Source: Andreprevotia lacus DSM 23236 (GTDB lineage Bacteria; Pseudomonadota; Gammaproteobacteria; Burkholderiales; Chitinibacteraceae). From it: a stretch of 64,000 nt of DNA. The notes under the pieces are model-generated. The model was not told where the DNA came from. It saw nothing but the letters and a program-made list of their open reading frames with translations, and did no database searches. Below are positions 9,233 through 19,311 of the stretch, piece by piece (position 1 is the first letter of the stretch; every line of letters begins with the position of its first letter). The translations under genes and the position numbers were made by a program. Where the stretch lies: the NCBI RefSeq assembly GCF_900176275.1, contig NZ_FWXD01000003.1:62001-126000 (forward strand). Reading direction: 5' to 3'.

Positions 9233-10705
9233 TTACGCGAACCAATGCTCGCGGGCCTTCAGAATCAGTTGCTTGGCCGACTCGTCATCGATACCGGTGA
9301 TTTCGGTCAGCTCATCCACGGCGAGTTCAGCCAGCTCGTCGCGGGTATGGATTTCCTTCTCTGCCAGCGCGGCGGCGATATCTGCCGTCATGCCTTCGAG
9401 ATTCTTCAGGTCTTCAGCCTGGTGCTCGAGTTGCTCTTCGCGCACGATGGCCTGTGTCAGCAGCGCATCACGGGCACGCGAGCGCAGCTCGTTGACGGTT
9501 TCTTCGTCGAAACCTTCGATTTCGAGCATTTCCGCCAGCGGCACATAAGCCACTTCTTCCAGCGTGTTGAAGCCTTCCTGCACCAGCACGTCGGCCACAT
9601 CCTCGTCCACGTCCAGTGCCTTGACGAACAGTTCGCGGATCTTGGTGAACTCTTCCTCGTGCTTCTCTTCGGCCTGGGTGACGGTCATGATGTTGAGCTT
9701 CCAGCCCGTCAGCTCGGACGCGAGCTTGACGTTCTGGCCGCCACGGCCGATGGCCATGGCGAGGTTGTCCTCATCAACGACCACATCCATGCTGTGGTTG
9801 TCTTCATCGACGATGATCGAGTTGACCTCGGCCGGGCTCAGCGCGCCAATGACGAACTGCGCCGGGTCATGCGACCACAGGATGATGTCCACACGCTCGC
9901 CGGCCAGCTCGTTGGTCACCGCGTTGACGCGGGTACCACGCACACCGATACACGTACCTTGCGGATCGACACGCTGGTCATTCGACTTGACGGCGATCTT
10001 GGCGCGGGCGCCGGCATCACGTGCCACGCCCTTGAGTTCGATCAGGCCGTTTTCGATTTCCGGCACTTCCATTTCAAACAGCTTGGCCATGAATTCCGGC
10101 GTGGTGCGCGACAGCACCAGCATCGGACCACGGCCCAGGCGGTCAATGCGCAACAGGAAGGCACGCACGCGGTCGCCCACGCGCAGGTTTTCCTTCGGGA
10201 TCATCTGGTCACGCGGCAGCACGGCTTCCAGCTTGCCGATCTCGATGATGGCGTTGCCGCGCTCGATGCGCTTGATGGTGCCCGACACGATATGCTCGCG
10301 GCGTTGCAGGAAATCATTCAGATTCTGCTCGCGCTCGGCATCGCGGATCTTCTGCAGGATGACCTGCTTGGCAGTCTGCGCGCCGATACGGCCGAATTCG
10401 ATCGGCTCCAGCTCTTCTTCCCACAAGTCGCCCAGCTTCAGGTTCTTGTCGTAGTCCGGTGCATCGGTAATGGCAATCTGGCGGCTGGGTTCTTCGTGGT
10501 CATTGTCTTCCACCACGGTCCAGACGCGGAACGAGCGATAGTCGCCGCTGTCGCGGTCGATATCGACGCGGATATCCACTTCATCGTCGTAACGCTTCTT
10601 GGTCGCCGAGGCCAGCGCCATTTCCAGCGCCATGAACACGACGTCTTTCTCTACATTCTTTTCACGTGCCAGCGCATCGACCAGCAACAGGATTTCACGG
10701 CTCAT
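9233..10705 (-). CDS. nusA: Transcription termination/antitermination factor NusA
   Basis: NusA binds RNA polymerase and modulates pausing, termination and antitermination. The 490-residue protein has the N-terminal polymerase-binding domain (about 1-125), an S1 domain (about 135-200), two KH domains (about 200-345, with [21 protein letters not shown] and [18 protein letters not shown]) and two C-terminal acidic helix-hairpin-helix repeats (about 360-490), as in E. coli. It lies between rimP and infB, the usual order. Confidence 0.97.
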   Translation of the reverse strand: MSREILLLVDALAREKNVEKDVVFMALEMALASATKKRYDDEVDIRVDIDRDSGDYRSFRVWTVVEDNDHEEPSRQIAITDAPDYDKNLKLGDLWEEELEPIEFGRIGAQTAKQVILQKIRDAEREQNLNDFLQRREHIVSGTIKRIERGNAIIEIGKLEAVLPRDQMIPKENLRVGDRVRAFLLRIDRLGRGPMLVLSRTTPEFMAKLFEMEVPEIENGLIELKGVARDAGARAKIAVKSNDQRVDPQGTCIGVRGTRVNAVTNELAGERVDIILWSHDPAQFVIGALSPAEVNSIIVDEDNHSMDVVVDEDNLAMAIGRGGQNVKLASELTGWKLNIMTVTQAEEKHEEEFTKIRELFVKALDVDEDVADVLVQEGFNTLEEVAYVPLAEMLEIEGFDEETVNELRSRARDALLTQAIVREEQLEHQAEDLKNLEGMTADIAAALAEKEIHTRDELAELAVDELTEITGIDDESAKQLILKAREHWFA

Positions 10706-10751
10706 TGTCTTTTACACCTTCAGCAAAAGCTCGCAAACGCGTTTTCTAAAA

Positions 10752-11183
10752 TCAGAACTGCGGCTCGAGCCGCACCTTGTCGATCTGTGCCAGGGGCAGC
10801 GTCAGGCGCTCGCCCTCGACGTCCACGATGACCGCTTCGTTCTCGAAACCGATCAGCGTGCCGATAAATCGCTTGCGTTTGTCCGGCAGCGGCAAGCGCA
10901 GCTTGACCTTGACCTGCTGGCCAGCAAAGCGCTCGAAATCAGCCGGTTTCCTCAGTGCCCGGTCCAGCCCGGGCGAGGACACCTCCAGCCGCTCGTACGG
11001 GATGTTCTCCACCATGAACAAGCGTGTGAAGTGATTGCTCACCGTCACGCAATCTTCCACGGTGATGCCGCCCGGCTTGTCTATGAACAAGCGGACCAGC
11101 CCGTTTTGCGCCAGCTCCAGGTCTACCAGCTCGTAGCCGAGACCGGGCAGCGTGGATTCCAGCACATCCTGCAGATTGGCCAT
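10752..11183 (-). CDS. rimP: Ribosome maturation factor RimP
   Basis: RimP assists 30S subunit maturation. The 143-residue protein has the [21 protein letters not shown] start, the [17 protein letters not shown] helix and the [17 protein letters not shown] motif, followed by the SH3-like C-terminal domain. It is the first gene of the rimP-nusA-infB operon. A promoter with an extended -10 lies about 150 bases upstream, with a terminator-like hairpin in between. Confidence 0.96.
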   Translation of the reverse strand: MANLQDVLESTLPGLGYELVDLELAQNGLVRLFIDKPGGITVEDCVTVSNHFTRLFMVENIPYERLEVSSPGLDRALRKPADFERFAGQQVKVKLRLPLPDKRKRFIGTLIGFENEAVIVDVEGERLTLPLAQIDKVRLEPQF

Positions 11184-11210
11184 ATCTTCCTTTCAACAAA
11201 CGCCACAAAC

Positions 11211-11240
11211 AAAAAATGGGCTGCAAAACTGCGCCCATTT
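11211..11240 (-). terminator. Attenuator-like hairpin in rimP leader
   Basis: A perfect 8-bp stem (AAATGGGC / GCCCATTT) with a loop of about 11 bases continues into a run of T on the minus strand. It ends only 28 bases before the rimP ATG. It sits inside the leader transcribed from the promoter near 11340, so it could act as an attenuator of the whole operon. Confidence 0.55.
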
Positions 11241-11336
11241 CAAAAAGGACTTCCCGGCTGACGCCAAGGGCCGCGCACACTGCTTTTGCCGACACGGCAA
11301 CCCAGTGTTCACACAGCTCTATAGGGAATACCCCCG

Positions 11337-11365
11337 ATTCTAACAGAAACAACCACTTGGCGAAA
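11337..11365 (-). promoter_or_regulatory. Promoter of rimP-nusA-infB operon
   Basis: On the minus strand, TGTTAGAAT gives an extended -10 (TG-N-TAGAAT, hexamer 11342-11337). A weak -35, TTTCGC (11365-11360), is 17 bases upstream. Transcription would start near 11330 and give a leader of about 150 bases. Confidence 0.65.
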
Positions 11366-11382
11366 CTAGCGATGCTCAAAGC

Positions 11383-11416
11383 TTGAGCCTTGTAACTGAC
11401 CTCACTACAGTTACAA
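11383..11416 (+). promoter_or_regulatory. fadD promoter with overlapping palindromic operator
   Basis: TTGAGC (11383-11388) and TACAGT (11406-11411) are 17 bases apart and fit a sigma-70 promoter that would start 22 bases before the fadD ATG. A perfect 9-bp inverted repeat, TTGTAACTG (11390-11398) and CAGTTACAA (11408-11416), covers the spacer and the -10. A second palindrome, GCTCAA-AGC-TTGAGC (11374-11388), covers the -35. The layout suits repressor binding, possibly by a fatty-acid-responsive regulator; the regulator is not identifiable here. Confidence 0.6.
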
Positions 11417-11439
11417 ATTACCGACAAGGAGACTGTGCA

Positions 11440-13107
11440 ATGGATCGACCGTGGTTTGAGAGCTACCCGCAAGGCGTGCCGCATGATATCGACGTGCACG
11501 AATTCGGCTCGATACCCGAGGTGATCGCCCGCACGGTCGAGCGCTTTCCCGAACGTGCCGCCTTCATCAACATGGGGCGCAGCATCAGCTACGCCGAGAT
11601 GAACCGGCTGTCGGATGCGTTCGCCGCCTACCTGCAGCACGACCTGAAGCTGCAGCGTGGCGCGCGTGTGGCGCTGATGATGCCCAATTTGCTGCAATAC
11701 CCCATCGCGCTGTTCGGCGTCCTCAAGGCCGGCATGGTGGTGGTCAACGTCAACCCGCTGTACACCCCGCGCGAGCTGGGCCACCAGCTGCACGATGCCG
11801 GTGCCGAGGCCATCGTCATCCTGGCCAACTTCGCGCACACGCTGGAGAAAGTCAGCGCGGCAGAAAAAGCCTCGCTCAAGCGCGTGATCATCACCGAGGT
11901 GGGCGACCTGCTACCCATCCCCAAGCGCTGGCTGGTGAATCTGGTGGTCAAGCACGTCAAAAAGATGGTGCCCGCCTACAGCCTGCCCGGCCACGTGCCG
12001 TTCAACAGCACGCTGGCCAGCGGCAGCAAACACAAACTCACGCCGGTGGTGCTGACGCACGACGACATTGCCTTCCTGCAGTACACCGGTGGCACTACCG
12101 GTGTGGCCAAGGGCGCCATGCTGACCCATGGCAACATCGTCGCCAACATGCAGCAGGCACACGCATGGATCAAGGATGCGGTGACCGAGGGTGAGGAAAT
12201 GATCATCACCGCGCTGCCGCTATACCATATCTTCTCGCTCACCGCGAACGGCATGGTGTTTACCAAGATCGGCGCCACCAACCTGTTGATTACCAACCCG
12301 CGCGACATTCCAGGCTTCGTGGCCGAAATCGCCAAATACCCGGTGACCTGCATGACCGGCGTGAACACGCTGTTCAACGCACTGGCCAATAACGAAGCGT
12401 TTGCCAAACTCGACTTCAAGCGCTGGAAGCTGGCGTTGGGCGGCGGCATGGCGGTACAGCACGCGGTAGCCGACAAATGGAAGCTGATTACCGGCGTGCC
12501 GCTGGTCGAAGCCTATGGCCTGACCGAAACCTCGCCCGCAGCAGTCATCAACCCGATGACGCTGAAGGAATACAACGGCATGATCGGCCTGCCGATCCCG
12601 AGCACCGATGCGCAAATCCGCAACGAAGACGGCCAGGTGCTGCCGGCCGGCGAAGCGGGCGAGCTGTTCCTCAAAGGTCCGCAGGTGATGAAAGGCTACT
12701 GGCAGCGCCCGGAGGAAACCGCCAAGGTGCTGGGGGCCGACGGCTATCTGGCTACCGGTGACGTGGCGGTGATGTCCCCCGCCGGCTTCTTCCGCATTGC
12801 CGACCGCAAGAAGGACATGGTGCTGGTGTCGGGCTTCAACGTGTACCCGAACGAGGTCGAGGACGTGATTGCCGAGCATCCGGGCGTACTGGAAGTGGCC
12901 TGCATCGGCGTGCCGGACGAGAAATCCGGCGAGGCGGTCAAGGTATTCGTGGTGCGCAAGGACAACAAACTGACCGAACAGGATATCGTGGCATTTGCCC
13001 GTGAGCGCCTCACCAACTACAAGGTGCCGCGCCAGGTTGAATTCAGAGATCAGTTGCCGAAATCAAATGTGGGTAAAATCCTGCGCCGGGAACTAAGGCC
13101 AAAATAA
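11440..13107 (+). CDS. fadD: Long-chain fatty acid-CoA ligase
   Basis: FadD activates fatty acids to acyl-CoA (ATP to AMP plus PPi) at the inner membrane, the entry step of beta-oxidation. The 555-residue protein has the P-loop-like YTGGTTGVAKGAMLTHGN, the YGLTETSP adenylate-forming motif and the C-terminal DRKKDMVLVSGFNVYPNEVE hinge region with the late GKILRRELR lysine motif. The ATG at 11440 has AAGGAG 9 bases upstream; an upstream in-frame start is inside the operator region. pilU follows after 15 bases. The other fatty acid gene in the window is fadH. Confidence 0.95.
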   Translation: MDRPWFESYPQGVPHDIDVHEFGSIPEVIARTVERFPERAAFINMGRSISYAEMNRLSDAFAAYLQHDLKLQRGARVALMMPNLLQYPIALFGVLKAGMVVVNVNPLYTPRELGHQLHDAGAEAIVILANFAHTLEKVSAAEKASLKRVIITEVGDLLPIPKRWLVNLVVKHVKKMVPAYSLPGHVPFNSTLASGSKHKLTPVVLTHDDIAFLQYTGGTTGVAKGAMLTHGNIVANMQQAHAWIKDAVTEGEEMIITALPLYHIFSLTANGMVFTKIGATNLLITNPRDIPGFVAEIAKYPVTCMTGVNTLFNALANNEAFAKLDFKRWKLALGGGMAVQHAVADKWKLITGVPLVEAYGLTETSPAAVINPMTLKEYNGMIGLPIPSTDAQIRNEDGQVLPAGEAGELFLKGPQVMKGYWQRPEETAKVLGADGYLATGDVAVMSPAGFFRIADRKKDMVLVSGFNVYPNEVEDVIAEHPGVLEVACIGVPDEKSGEAVKVFVVRKDNKLTEQDIVAFARERLTNYKVPRQVEFRDQLPKSNVGKILRRELRPK

Positions 13108-13122
13108 ACTGGAACCACCACC

Positions 13123-14292
13123 ATGAACCTGTTGCCGTTTTTCAAACTGATGGCCGAACACAAGGCGTCCGACCTGTTCTTGTCGGCGCAATCGCCGGTC
13201 ATCATCAAGATAGGCGGCAACTGCCGGCCCGTGAACAACCAGGTGCTGAACGCCGAGCACGTGCAGCAACTGGTTTACCAGTTGATGACCCCCAAGCAGA
13301 TTGCCGATTTCGAGCGTGATCTGGAATCGAACTTTGCCATCTCCGTGCCGGGTGTTGGCCGCTACCGGATCAACGTGTTCCGCGCGCGCGGCGCAGTGGC
13401 CATGGTGGCACGCTATATCCGGGTTGACCCGCCATCGCTGAAGGAACTGCGCATTCCCGAGGTGCTGCAGGAACTGGTGATGCAAAAGCACGGCATCATC
13501 CTGATGGTGGGCGCCACCGGCTCGGGCAAGAGCTCGACCATGGCGGCCATGCTCAACTACCGCAACGAGAACCACGCCGGCCATATCCTCACGCTGGAAG
13601 ACCCGGTCGAGTTCATGCATCCGCACAAGAAGTCGCTGTTCAACCAGCGCGAGGTCGGGCTCGACACCAAGAGCTATGGCGAGGCGCTGAAAAACGCCAT
13701 GCGCGAGGCCCCCAACGTGCTGATGATCGGCGAAATCCGCGATCAGGAAACCATGCTGCACGCCATGCAGTATGCGCAGGCCGGCCACCTTTGCCTGTCC
13801 ACGTTGCATGCAAACAACAGCTATCACTCGATGAGCCGCATCGTGAACTTCTTCCCGCAGGATGCGCGCGAAGCCCTGCTGTACGACTTGTCGACCTCGC
13901 TCAAGGCCATCGTCTCGCAACGCCTGGTGCGCACCACCGATGGCCGTCTGGTGCCGGCGGTGGAAATCATGCTCAACACCCCGCGTATTGCCGAGCTGAT
14001 CCGCAACGGGCAGCTGTCGGAGATCAAGGAAGCCATGGAGCAATCGCTGACCGATGGCTCGGTCACCTTCGAGCAGGCGCTGTTCCGCCTGTACAGCTCG
14101 GGCGAAATCGAGCTGGACGAGGCGCTGCACAATGCCGACTCGGCCACCAACCTGTCGTGGATGATCAACAACGCCAACGCTGGCGGCGGCGAAGCGCCAC
14201 CGGCACGTCCCAAGGCCTCCGAGTCAGCACTCGCGCCCAAGCCCGAGGCAGCGGAAGACCCTAATCTGAATTTCAACATCGACCTGCACTGA
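13123..14292 (+). CDS. pilU: Type IV pilus retraction ATPase, PilU type
   Basis: PilU is a PilT paralogue that works with PilT in depolymerising type IV pili. The 389-residue protein has the PilT-like N-terminal PAS-like domain, Walker A GATGSGKS (130-137), an Asp box (LEDPVEF), Walker B VLMIGEIRD (200-208) and the His box AGHLCLSTLH (221-230). The C-terminal extension after about residue 350 (Gly/Ala/Pro-rich, ending NFNIDLH) and the MQKHGIILMVGATG variant fit PilU better than PilT. No pilT lies beside it. It starts 15 bases after fadD, so it may be co-transcribed. Confidence 0.9.
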   Translation: MNLLPFFKLMAEHKASDLFLSAQSPVIIKIGGNCRPVNNQVLNAEHVQQLVYQLMTPKQIADFERDLESNFAISVPGVGRYRINVFRARGAVAMVARYIRVDPPSLKELRIPEVLQELVMQKHGIILMVGATGSGKSSTMAAMLNYRNENHAGHILTLEDPVEFMHPHKKSLFNQREVGLDTKSYGEALKNAMREAPNVLMIGEIRDQETMLHAMQYAQAGHLCLSTLHANNSYHSMSRIVNFFPQDAREALLYDLSTSLKAIVSQRLVRTTDGRLVPAVEIMLNTPRIAELIRNGQLSEIKEAMEQSLTDGSVTFEQALFRLYSSGEIELDEALHNADSATNLSWMINNANAGGGEAPPARPKASESALAPKPEAAEDPNLNFNIDLH

Positions 14293-14358
14293 TTGCGGTC
14301 GAAACGCCAACCTTTTCCTGGGCCGCACTGCGGCCCATCACCGTTTATAGAGACCCCC

Positions 14359-15848
<1,490 letters not shown>

Positions 15849-15854
15849 TCGGGA

Positions 15855-15881
15855 CGGGCTGATCAACCGCCGATCAGCCCG
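15855..15881 (+). terminator. Stem-loop after dapE
   Basis: A perfect 10-bp stem, CGGGCTGATC / GATCAGCCCG, with a 7-base loop starts 7 bases after the dapE stop. There is no T tract, so termination may be weak or it may only stabilise the 3' end. Confidence 0.5.
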
Positions 15882-15986
15882 ACGCCACTTGCAGGCCGCC
15901 CATCCCTGCGGCGTGCATTGCGGTCATGCGCTCGTTGCATGCGGGGCTACGATGGGTAGCCCAGCAACGCAACAAGGAACACCGCC

Positions 15987-16304
15987 ATGCGTTATCTGAT
16001 GCAAGTTCGCATTCCCAGCGAAGCAGGCAACCGGGCGCTGCGTGACCCGCAGTTTGGCGAGCGTATGGCCGGGCTGCTGGCCGACATCAAGGCCGAAGCC
16101 GCCTACTTCAGCACCCTGGATGGCCAGCGTGGTGCATACATCGTGGTGCAATTCGATGATGCATCCGCAATGCCCCGCCTGGCCGAGCCCTTTTTCCTGT
16201 GGCTGAATGCCGACGTGACCTTCCTGCCCGTCATGCGGCCCGAAGACCTGGGCGCCGCAACACCGTCCATCCGCGCCGCAGTCCAGCAATGGGGGCAGAC
16301 GTAA
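15987..16304 (+). CDS. Conserved hypothetical protein, 105 aa
   Basis: This small soluble protein begins MRYLMQVRIPSEAGN, with repeated short strands (GAYIVVQFDD, NADVTFLPVM) and two helices, compatible with a ferredoxin-like or dimeric alpha/beta-barrel fold. Similar short proteins are annotated as hypothetical or DUF3303-like. I cannot assign a function. AAGGA lies 8 bases upstream of the ATG. It stands alone between dapE and a convergent cytochrome gene. Confidence 0.7.
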   Translation: MRYLMQVRIPSEAGNRALRDPQFGERMAGLLADIKAEAAYFSTLDGQRGAYIVVQFDDASAMPRLAEPFFLWLNADVTFLPVMRPEDLGAATPSIRAAVQQWGQT

Positions 16305-16311
16305 TCAGCCC

Positions 16312-16339
16312 TTGCCCGCCGTGCGCCTGCGGCGGGCAA
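16312..16339. terminator. Hairpin between convergent genes
   Basis: A perfect 9-bp stem, TTGCCCGCC / GGCGGGCAA, lies between the 105-aa gene and the convergent cytochrome gene. It lacks a T run in either direction, so its terminator function is uncertain. Confidence 0.45.
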
Positions 16340-16346
16340 CATTGCG

Positions 16347-16769
16347 CTACTGCGGCCTGAACACCCGGTGACAGGCACTGCAGCTGTCCTCTACACGCCA
16401 CATCGGCGCACGCACATCGTCCACCCGGCCACTGGCCGCAGCCTTGTTCAGCTGGTCGGTCGCAGTCTCGAAATCGCTGGCGGCCTTGTTGAATGCCCTG
16501 GCGGCATCCGCATCCAGCGGCTTGGCAGCCGTGTATTCCGGGAAATGCTGCCACGGCGTGCGCGCTGCCTGTTGCAGCAACTGCGCAGTACGGGAGAAAT
16601 CCGCCGCCACATAAGGTTGCCGCCCGCGTGCCATGCCGGACAGCGTTTCGGACAGGTGCAGGATCTGCTTCATGCTGGCCTGGCGCTTGCCCTGCGGTGA
16701 GTTGGGATCGACGCGCTGACAGGCGCTCAGGGTGACAATGGCAAGCAACAGCAGAACAGGCAGACGCAT
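16347..16769 (-). CDS. Cytochrome c'-like (class II) lipoprotein
   Basis: This 140-residue exported protein has a lipoprotein signal peptide (MRLPVLLLLAIVTLSAC, Cys at about 17) and a four-helix region. A single heme-binding motif CSACH stands near the C-terminus, followed by RVFRPQ, as in class II cytochromes c'. It should be anchored on the periplasmic side and bind one c-type heme. Its redox role is unknown and no partner gene is adjacent. A TTG six codons upstream is an alternative start; neither has a clear Shine-Dalgarno. Confidence 0.8.
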   Translation of the reverse strand: MRLPVLLLLAIVTLSACQRVDPNSPQGKRQASMKQILHLSETLSGMARGRQPYVAADFSRTAQLLQQAARTPWQHFPEYTAAKPLDADAARAFNKAASDFETATDQLNKAAASGRVDDVRAPMWRVEDSCSACHRVFRPQ

Positions 16770-16859
16770 GGGTAATCGATAAGGCAAAGGTGAAACGGCA
16801 AGTACCGCTGTGGTAGTAACGCGGCCGGCCGCAACTGGCCGACCGTTGACCGGTCTTGA

Positions 16860-17237
16860 TCAATGCAGGGGTGGCCGGTCGACCGCATGCAACACCAGCG
16901 TTTCCAGCGAAACCTGGTCCAGTATAGACTCATCACTGGCGGCCAGTACGATGGGCGGCGCCATGCCGTCCAGCAAGGCCTCTACCCAGCGCAGCGCGCA
17001 CAAACACCATTGGTCGCCCGGTTTGAGTCCGGCAAAGCCGAACTCGGGGCACGGCGTGGACAGGTCGTTGCCGCGCGACTTCGAATACGCGAGGAAGCTG
17101 GCGCTCATTTGCGCGCAAACGGTGTGCTTGCCGTGATCATCATCGCAATCGCTGCAGCAGCCATCGCGCATGAAGCCGGTCAGCGGGTCCAGGCTGCACG
17201 GAATGAGTGGCTGGCCGAATACATTCAGGCGGGACAT
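16860..17237 (-). CDS. DUF2237 family protein
   Basis: This 125-residue Cys-rich protein matches DUF2237: NVFGQPLIPCS, DPLTGFMRDGCC, DHGKHTVCAQ, SRGNDLSTPCPEFGF and GDQWCLCALRW. The conserved Cys and His suggest metal binding, and the function is not known. The ATG at 17237 has AGGAG 8 bases upstream. It starts just after the MBL-fold gene ends on the same strand. Confidence 0.88.
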   Translation of the reverse strand: MSRLNVFGQPLIPCSLDPLTGFMRDGCCSDCDDDHGKHTVCAQMSASFLAYSKSRGNDLSTPCPEFGFAGLKPGDQWCLCALRWVEALLDGMAPPIVLAASDESILDQVSLETLVLHAVDRPPLH

Positions 17238-17251
17238 GGTGATACTCCTGC

Positions 17252-18028
17252 TCAATCGGCCGACAGCCGCATGCCGTCATAACCCACCTGCATGCCGGCT
17301 GGCATGCGGGCAGACAGCGCGTGGTATTCCAGCTCGTGCGTCATGTGGATGAATACGGTTTGCCGCGCGGCAATGCGGGTGGCCGCGTCCAGCGCCTGCT
17401 GCACGCCGAAATGCGTGGGGTGCGGCACTTCGCGCAGGCAATCCAGAATCAGCAGGTCCAGCCCTTGCAGGCGCGCAAAGCTGGCCTCGGGGATTTCCGA
17501 TACATCGGTGATATAGGCCGCATTGCCAATGCGGAAACCCTGGATCGGCCACTTGCCGTGCAGCACCGGAATCGGCGTGACGGTAACACCAGCAAACTCG
17601 AACGGCTCGTCGTCGATCTCGGTCAGTTGCAGCACCGGCTTGTCCCAGTAATTATTGGGCGACAGCAGCGTGTAGGAGAAACGGCTGCTGATATGTTCAG
17701 ACAGCAGCGCATTGCCAAACACCGGGATCGGCGCCTTTTGCAGCCAGCAAAACGCGCGCAGATCATCGATGCCATGCAAGTGATCGGCATGCGGGTGGGT
17801 ATAAAGCACCGCATCGACGTGCAGCAGCTGCTCGCGCAGCGATTGCTGGCGCAGGTCGGCACCGGTATCAATCAAAAAAGTCTGCCCGCCGGCACGGAAC
17901 ACGGCCGAGGCACGGGTACGGCGGTTGCGTGGATCGGTCGAAGTGCAGGTCGGGCACGGGCAGCCCAGCGCGGGCGTGCCGCCGGACGAACCGACGCCGA
18001 GCAGGGTCACTTCAACCGGCAAGCTCAT
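17252..18028 (-). CDS. MBL-fold metallo-hydrolase (PhnP-like)
   Basis: This 258-residue metallo-beta-lactamase fold protein is of the PhnP/lipoate-protein-ligase-B-associated type. It has an N-terminal GVGSSGGTPALGCPCPTC with a Zn-binding Cys pair, THPHADHLHGIDD with the metal-binding HxHxDH, and the late FIHMTHELEYHAL. PhnP members hydrolyse cyclic phosphodiesters; the substrate here is not known and there are no phosphonate genes nearby. The start ATG overlaps the tatD stop by four bases (ATGA), so the two are translationally coupled. Confidence 0.85.
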   Translation of the reverse strand: MSLPVEVTLLGVGSSGGTPALGCPCPTCTSTDPRNRRTRASAVFRAGGQTFLIDTGADLRQQSLREQLLHVDAVLYTHPHADHLHGIDDLRAFCWLQKAPIPVFGNALLSEHISSRFSYTLLSPNNYWDKPVLQLTEIDDEPFEFAGVTVTPIPVLHGKWPIQGFRIGNAAYITDVSEIPEASFARLQGLDLLILDCLREVPHPTHFGVQQALDAATRIAARQTVFIHMTHELEYHALSARMPAGMQVGYDGMRLSAD

Positions 18029-18801
18029 TGCAGCGGCCCGGCCTTGGCAAACAAGGTGAAGAAATTGCGCGTGGTGGCCTCGGCCACCTCGGCCACCGAA
18101 ATACCGCGCAAATCGGCGATATGCTCGGCCACATGCTTCACCCACGCCGGCTCATTGGTCTTGCCACGGAACGGCATCGGCGCCAGATACGGTGAATCGG
18201 TCTCGATCAGCATGCGCTCCAGCGGTACCAGCTTGGCCACTTCCTTCAGCTCCTCGGCCTTCTTGAAGGTGACGATGCCGGAGAACGAGATATAAAAGCC
18301 CAGCTCCATCGCTTGCTGCGCCACTTCCCAGCTCTCGGTAAAGCAGTGCATCACGCCATTGACCTTGCCCTGCCCTTCTTCGCGCAGGATGCGGATGGTG
18401 TCCGCCGAGGCCGAGCGGGTATGGATAATGAGCGGCAGGCCGGTCTGCTGCGCAGCCCGGATATGCACGCGGAAACGCTCGCGCTGCCATTCCAGATCAC
18501 CCTCCAGCCGGTAGTAATCCAGCCCGGTTTCACCAATGGCAATCACCTTTGGATGCTGCGCTTCGCTCACCAGCCATTCAACGGTCGGCTCGATGGTGTC
18601 TTCATAATCAGGGTGCACGCCCACCGAGGCAAACAGGTTGTCATGCTGCGCAGCCAGTGCCAGCACACTGGGATAATCAGGCTGATTCACCGACACTACC
18701 AGCGCATGCGACACCTTGTTGGCGCGCATATTGGCCAGCTTGCCGTCCAGATCGGCAACGAGGTCGGGGAAATTGATGTGGCAGTGCGAATCGACGAACA
18801 T
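18025..18801 (-). CDS. tatD: TatD family deoxyribonuclease
   Basis: TatD is a metal-dependent 3'-5' DNase of the amidohydrolase superfamily. The 258-residue protein has the N-terminal metal ligands in MFVDSHCHINF, the GIHPDY-type motif (ASVGVHPDY), AIGETGLDYYR, LIIHTRSA, GVMHCFTE and the ETDSPYLAPMPFRGK signature. A longer frame exists, but the ATG at 18801 fits the family start. A tatD-type gene commonly follows holB/pilZ; here a terminator separates them. The paralogue class (TatD, YcfH, YjjV) is most like YcfH. Confidence 0.92.
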   Translation of the reverse strand: MFVDSHCHINFPDLVADLDGKLANMRANKVSHALVVSVNQPDYPSVLALAAQHDNLFASVGVHPDYEDTIEPTVEWLVSEAQHPKVIAIGETGLDYYRLEGDLEWQRERFRVHIRAAQQTGLPLIIHTRSASADTIRILREEGQGKVNGVMHCFTESWEVAQQAMELGFYISFSGIVTFKKAEELKEVAKLVPLERMLIETDSPYLAPMPFRGKTNEPAWVKHVAEHIADLRGISVAEVAEATTRNFFTLFAKAGPLQ

Positions 18802-18891
18802 GGTTTGCTTGCAATGAGGGGCTAGCGGGGATTTTAGCACTGCATGGGGGATGGGCAGTGGGTGAATCATGGTTAGCGCCAGCCTCAACAC

Positions 18892-18930
18892 CAAAAACAA
18901 AAATGGCCGGAGCAGCCTCCAGCCATTTTG
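18892..18930 (-). terminator. Terminator after pilZ
   Basis: On the minus strand, AAAATGGC-T-GGAG and CTCC-GGCCATTTT form a 12-bp stem with one mismatch around a 4-base loop, followed by TTTTTGTTTTT. It ends the tmk-holB-pilZ transcript, so tatD needs its own promoter in 18802-18890. Confidence 0.85.
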
Positions 18931-18945
18931 CGGCAAACTCACCCG

Positions 18946-19311
18946 TCACATCGTATGCGTCGTCCGTGACGACTGCAGATAGCCACCCAGCAAGCCTTCT
19001 ATCTTGTTGCGTGCCTGTGCGCCGGCCTCGTTGGCCGAGAACTGCACCCCCACACCCTGCTGGTGGTTGTTGTGCGCGCCACCCGGCGTAATCCATACCA
19101 CATTGCCCGATACGGCGATCTTGGCGGGGTCGTCCAGCAGGGACAGCAGCATGAATACTTCGTCGCCCAGCTTGTAAGGCTTGGCGGTGGGGATGAAGAT
19201 GCCCCCGCCTTTCACAAAGGGCATATAGGACGCATACAGCGCGGCCTTTTCCTTGATATTCAGCGAGAGTACACCCGGGCGGTTTACGGGTGCTTTGGGT
19301 GCGTCGATCAT
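18946..19311 (-). CDS. pilZ: PilZ-domain protein (type IV pilus assembly PilZ)
   Basis: This 121-residue PilZ protein has RPGVLSLNIKEKAALYASYMPFVKGGGIFIPT and the GNVVWITPGGAHNNHQQGVGVQF segment. It lacks the N-terminal RxxxR motif of c-di-GMP-binding members, as is typical of the PilZ orthologue that works with the pilus extension ATPase through FimX/PilB. The ATG overlaps the holB stop by four bases, the common holB-pilZ arrangement. Confidence 0.93.
   Translation of the reverse strand: MIDAPKAPVNRPGVLSLNIKEKAALYASYMPFVKGGGIFIPTAKPYKLGDEVFMLLSLLDDPAKIAVSGNVVWITPGGAHNNHQQGVGVQFSANEAGAQARNKIEGLLGGYLQSSRTTHTM

Noticed and set aside
6596-10831. 1411-codon plus-strand open frame antisense to infB, nusA and the end of rimP
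   Set aside because: Shadow frame produced by codon bias of the minus-strand genes; the encoded sequence is low-information His/Gln/Arg-rich.
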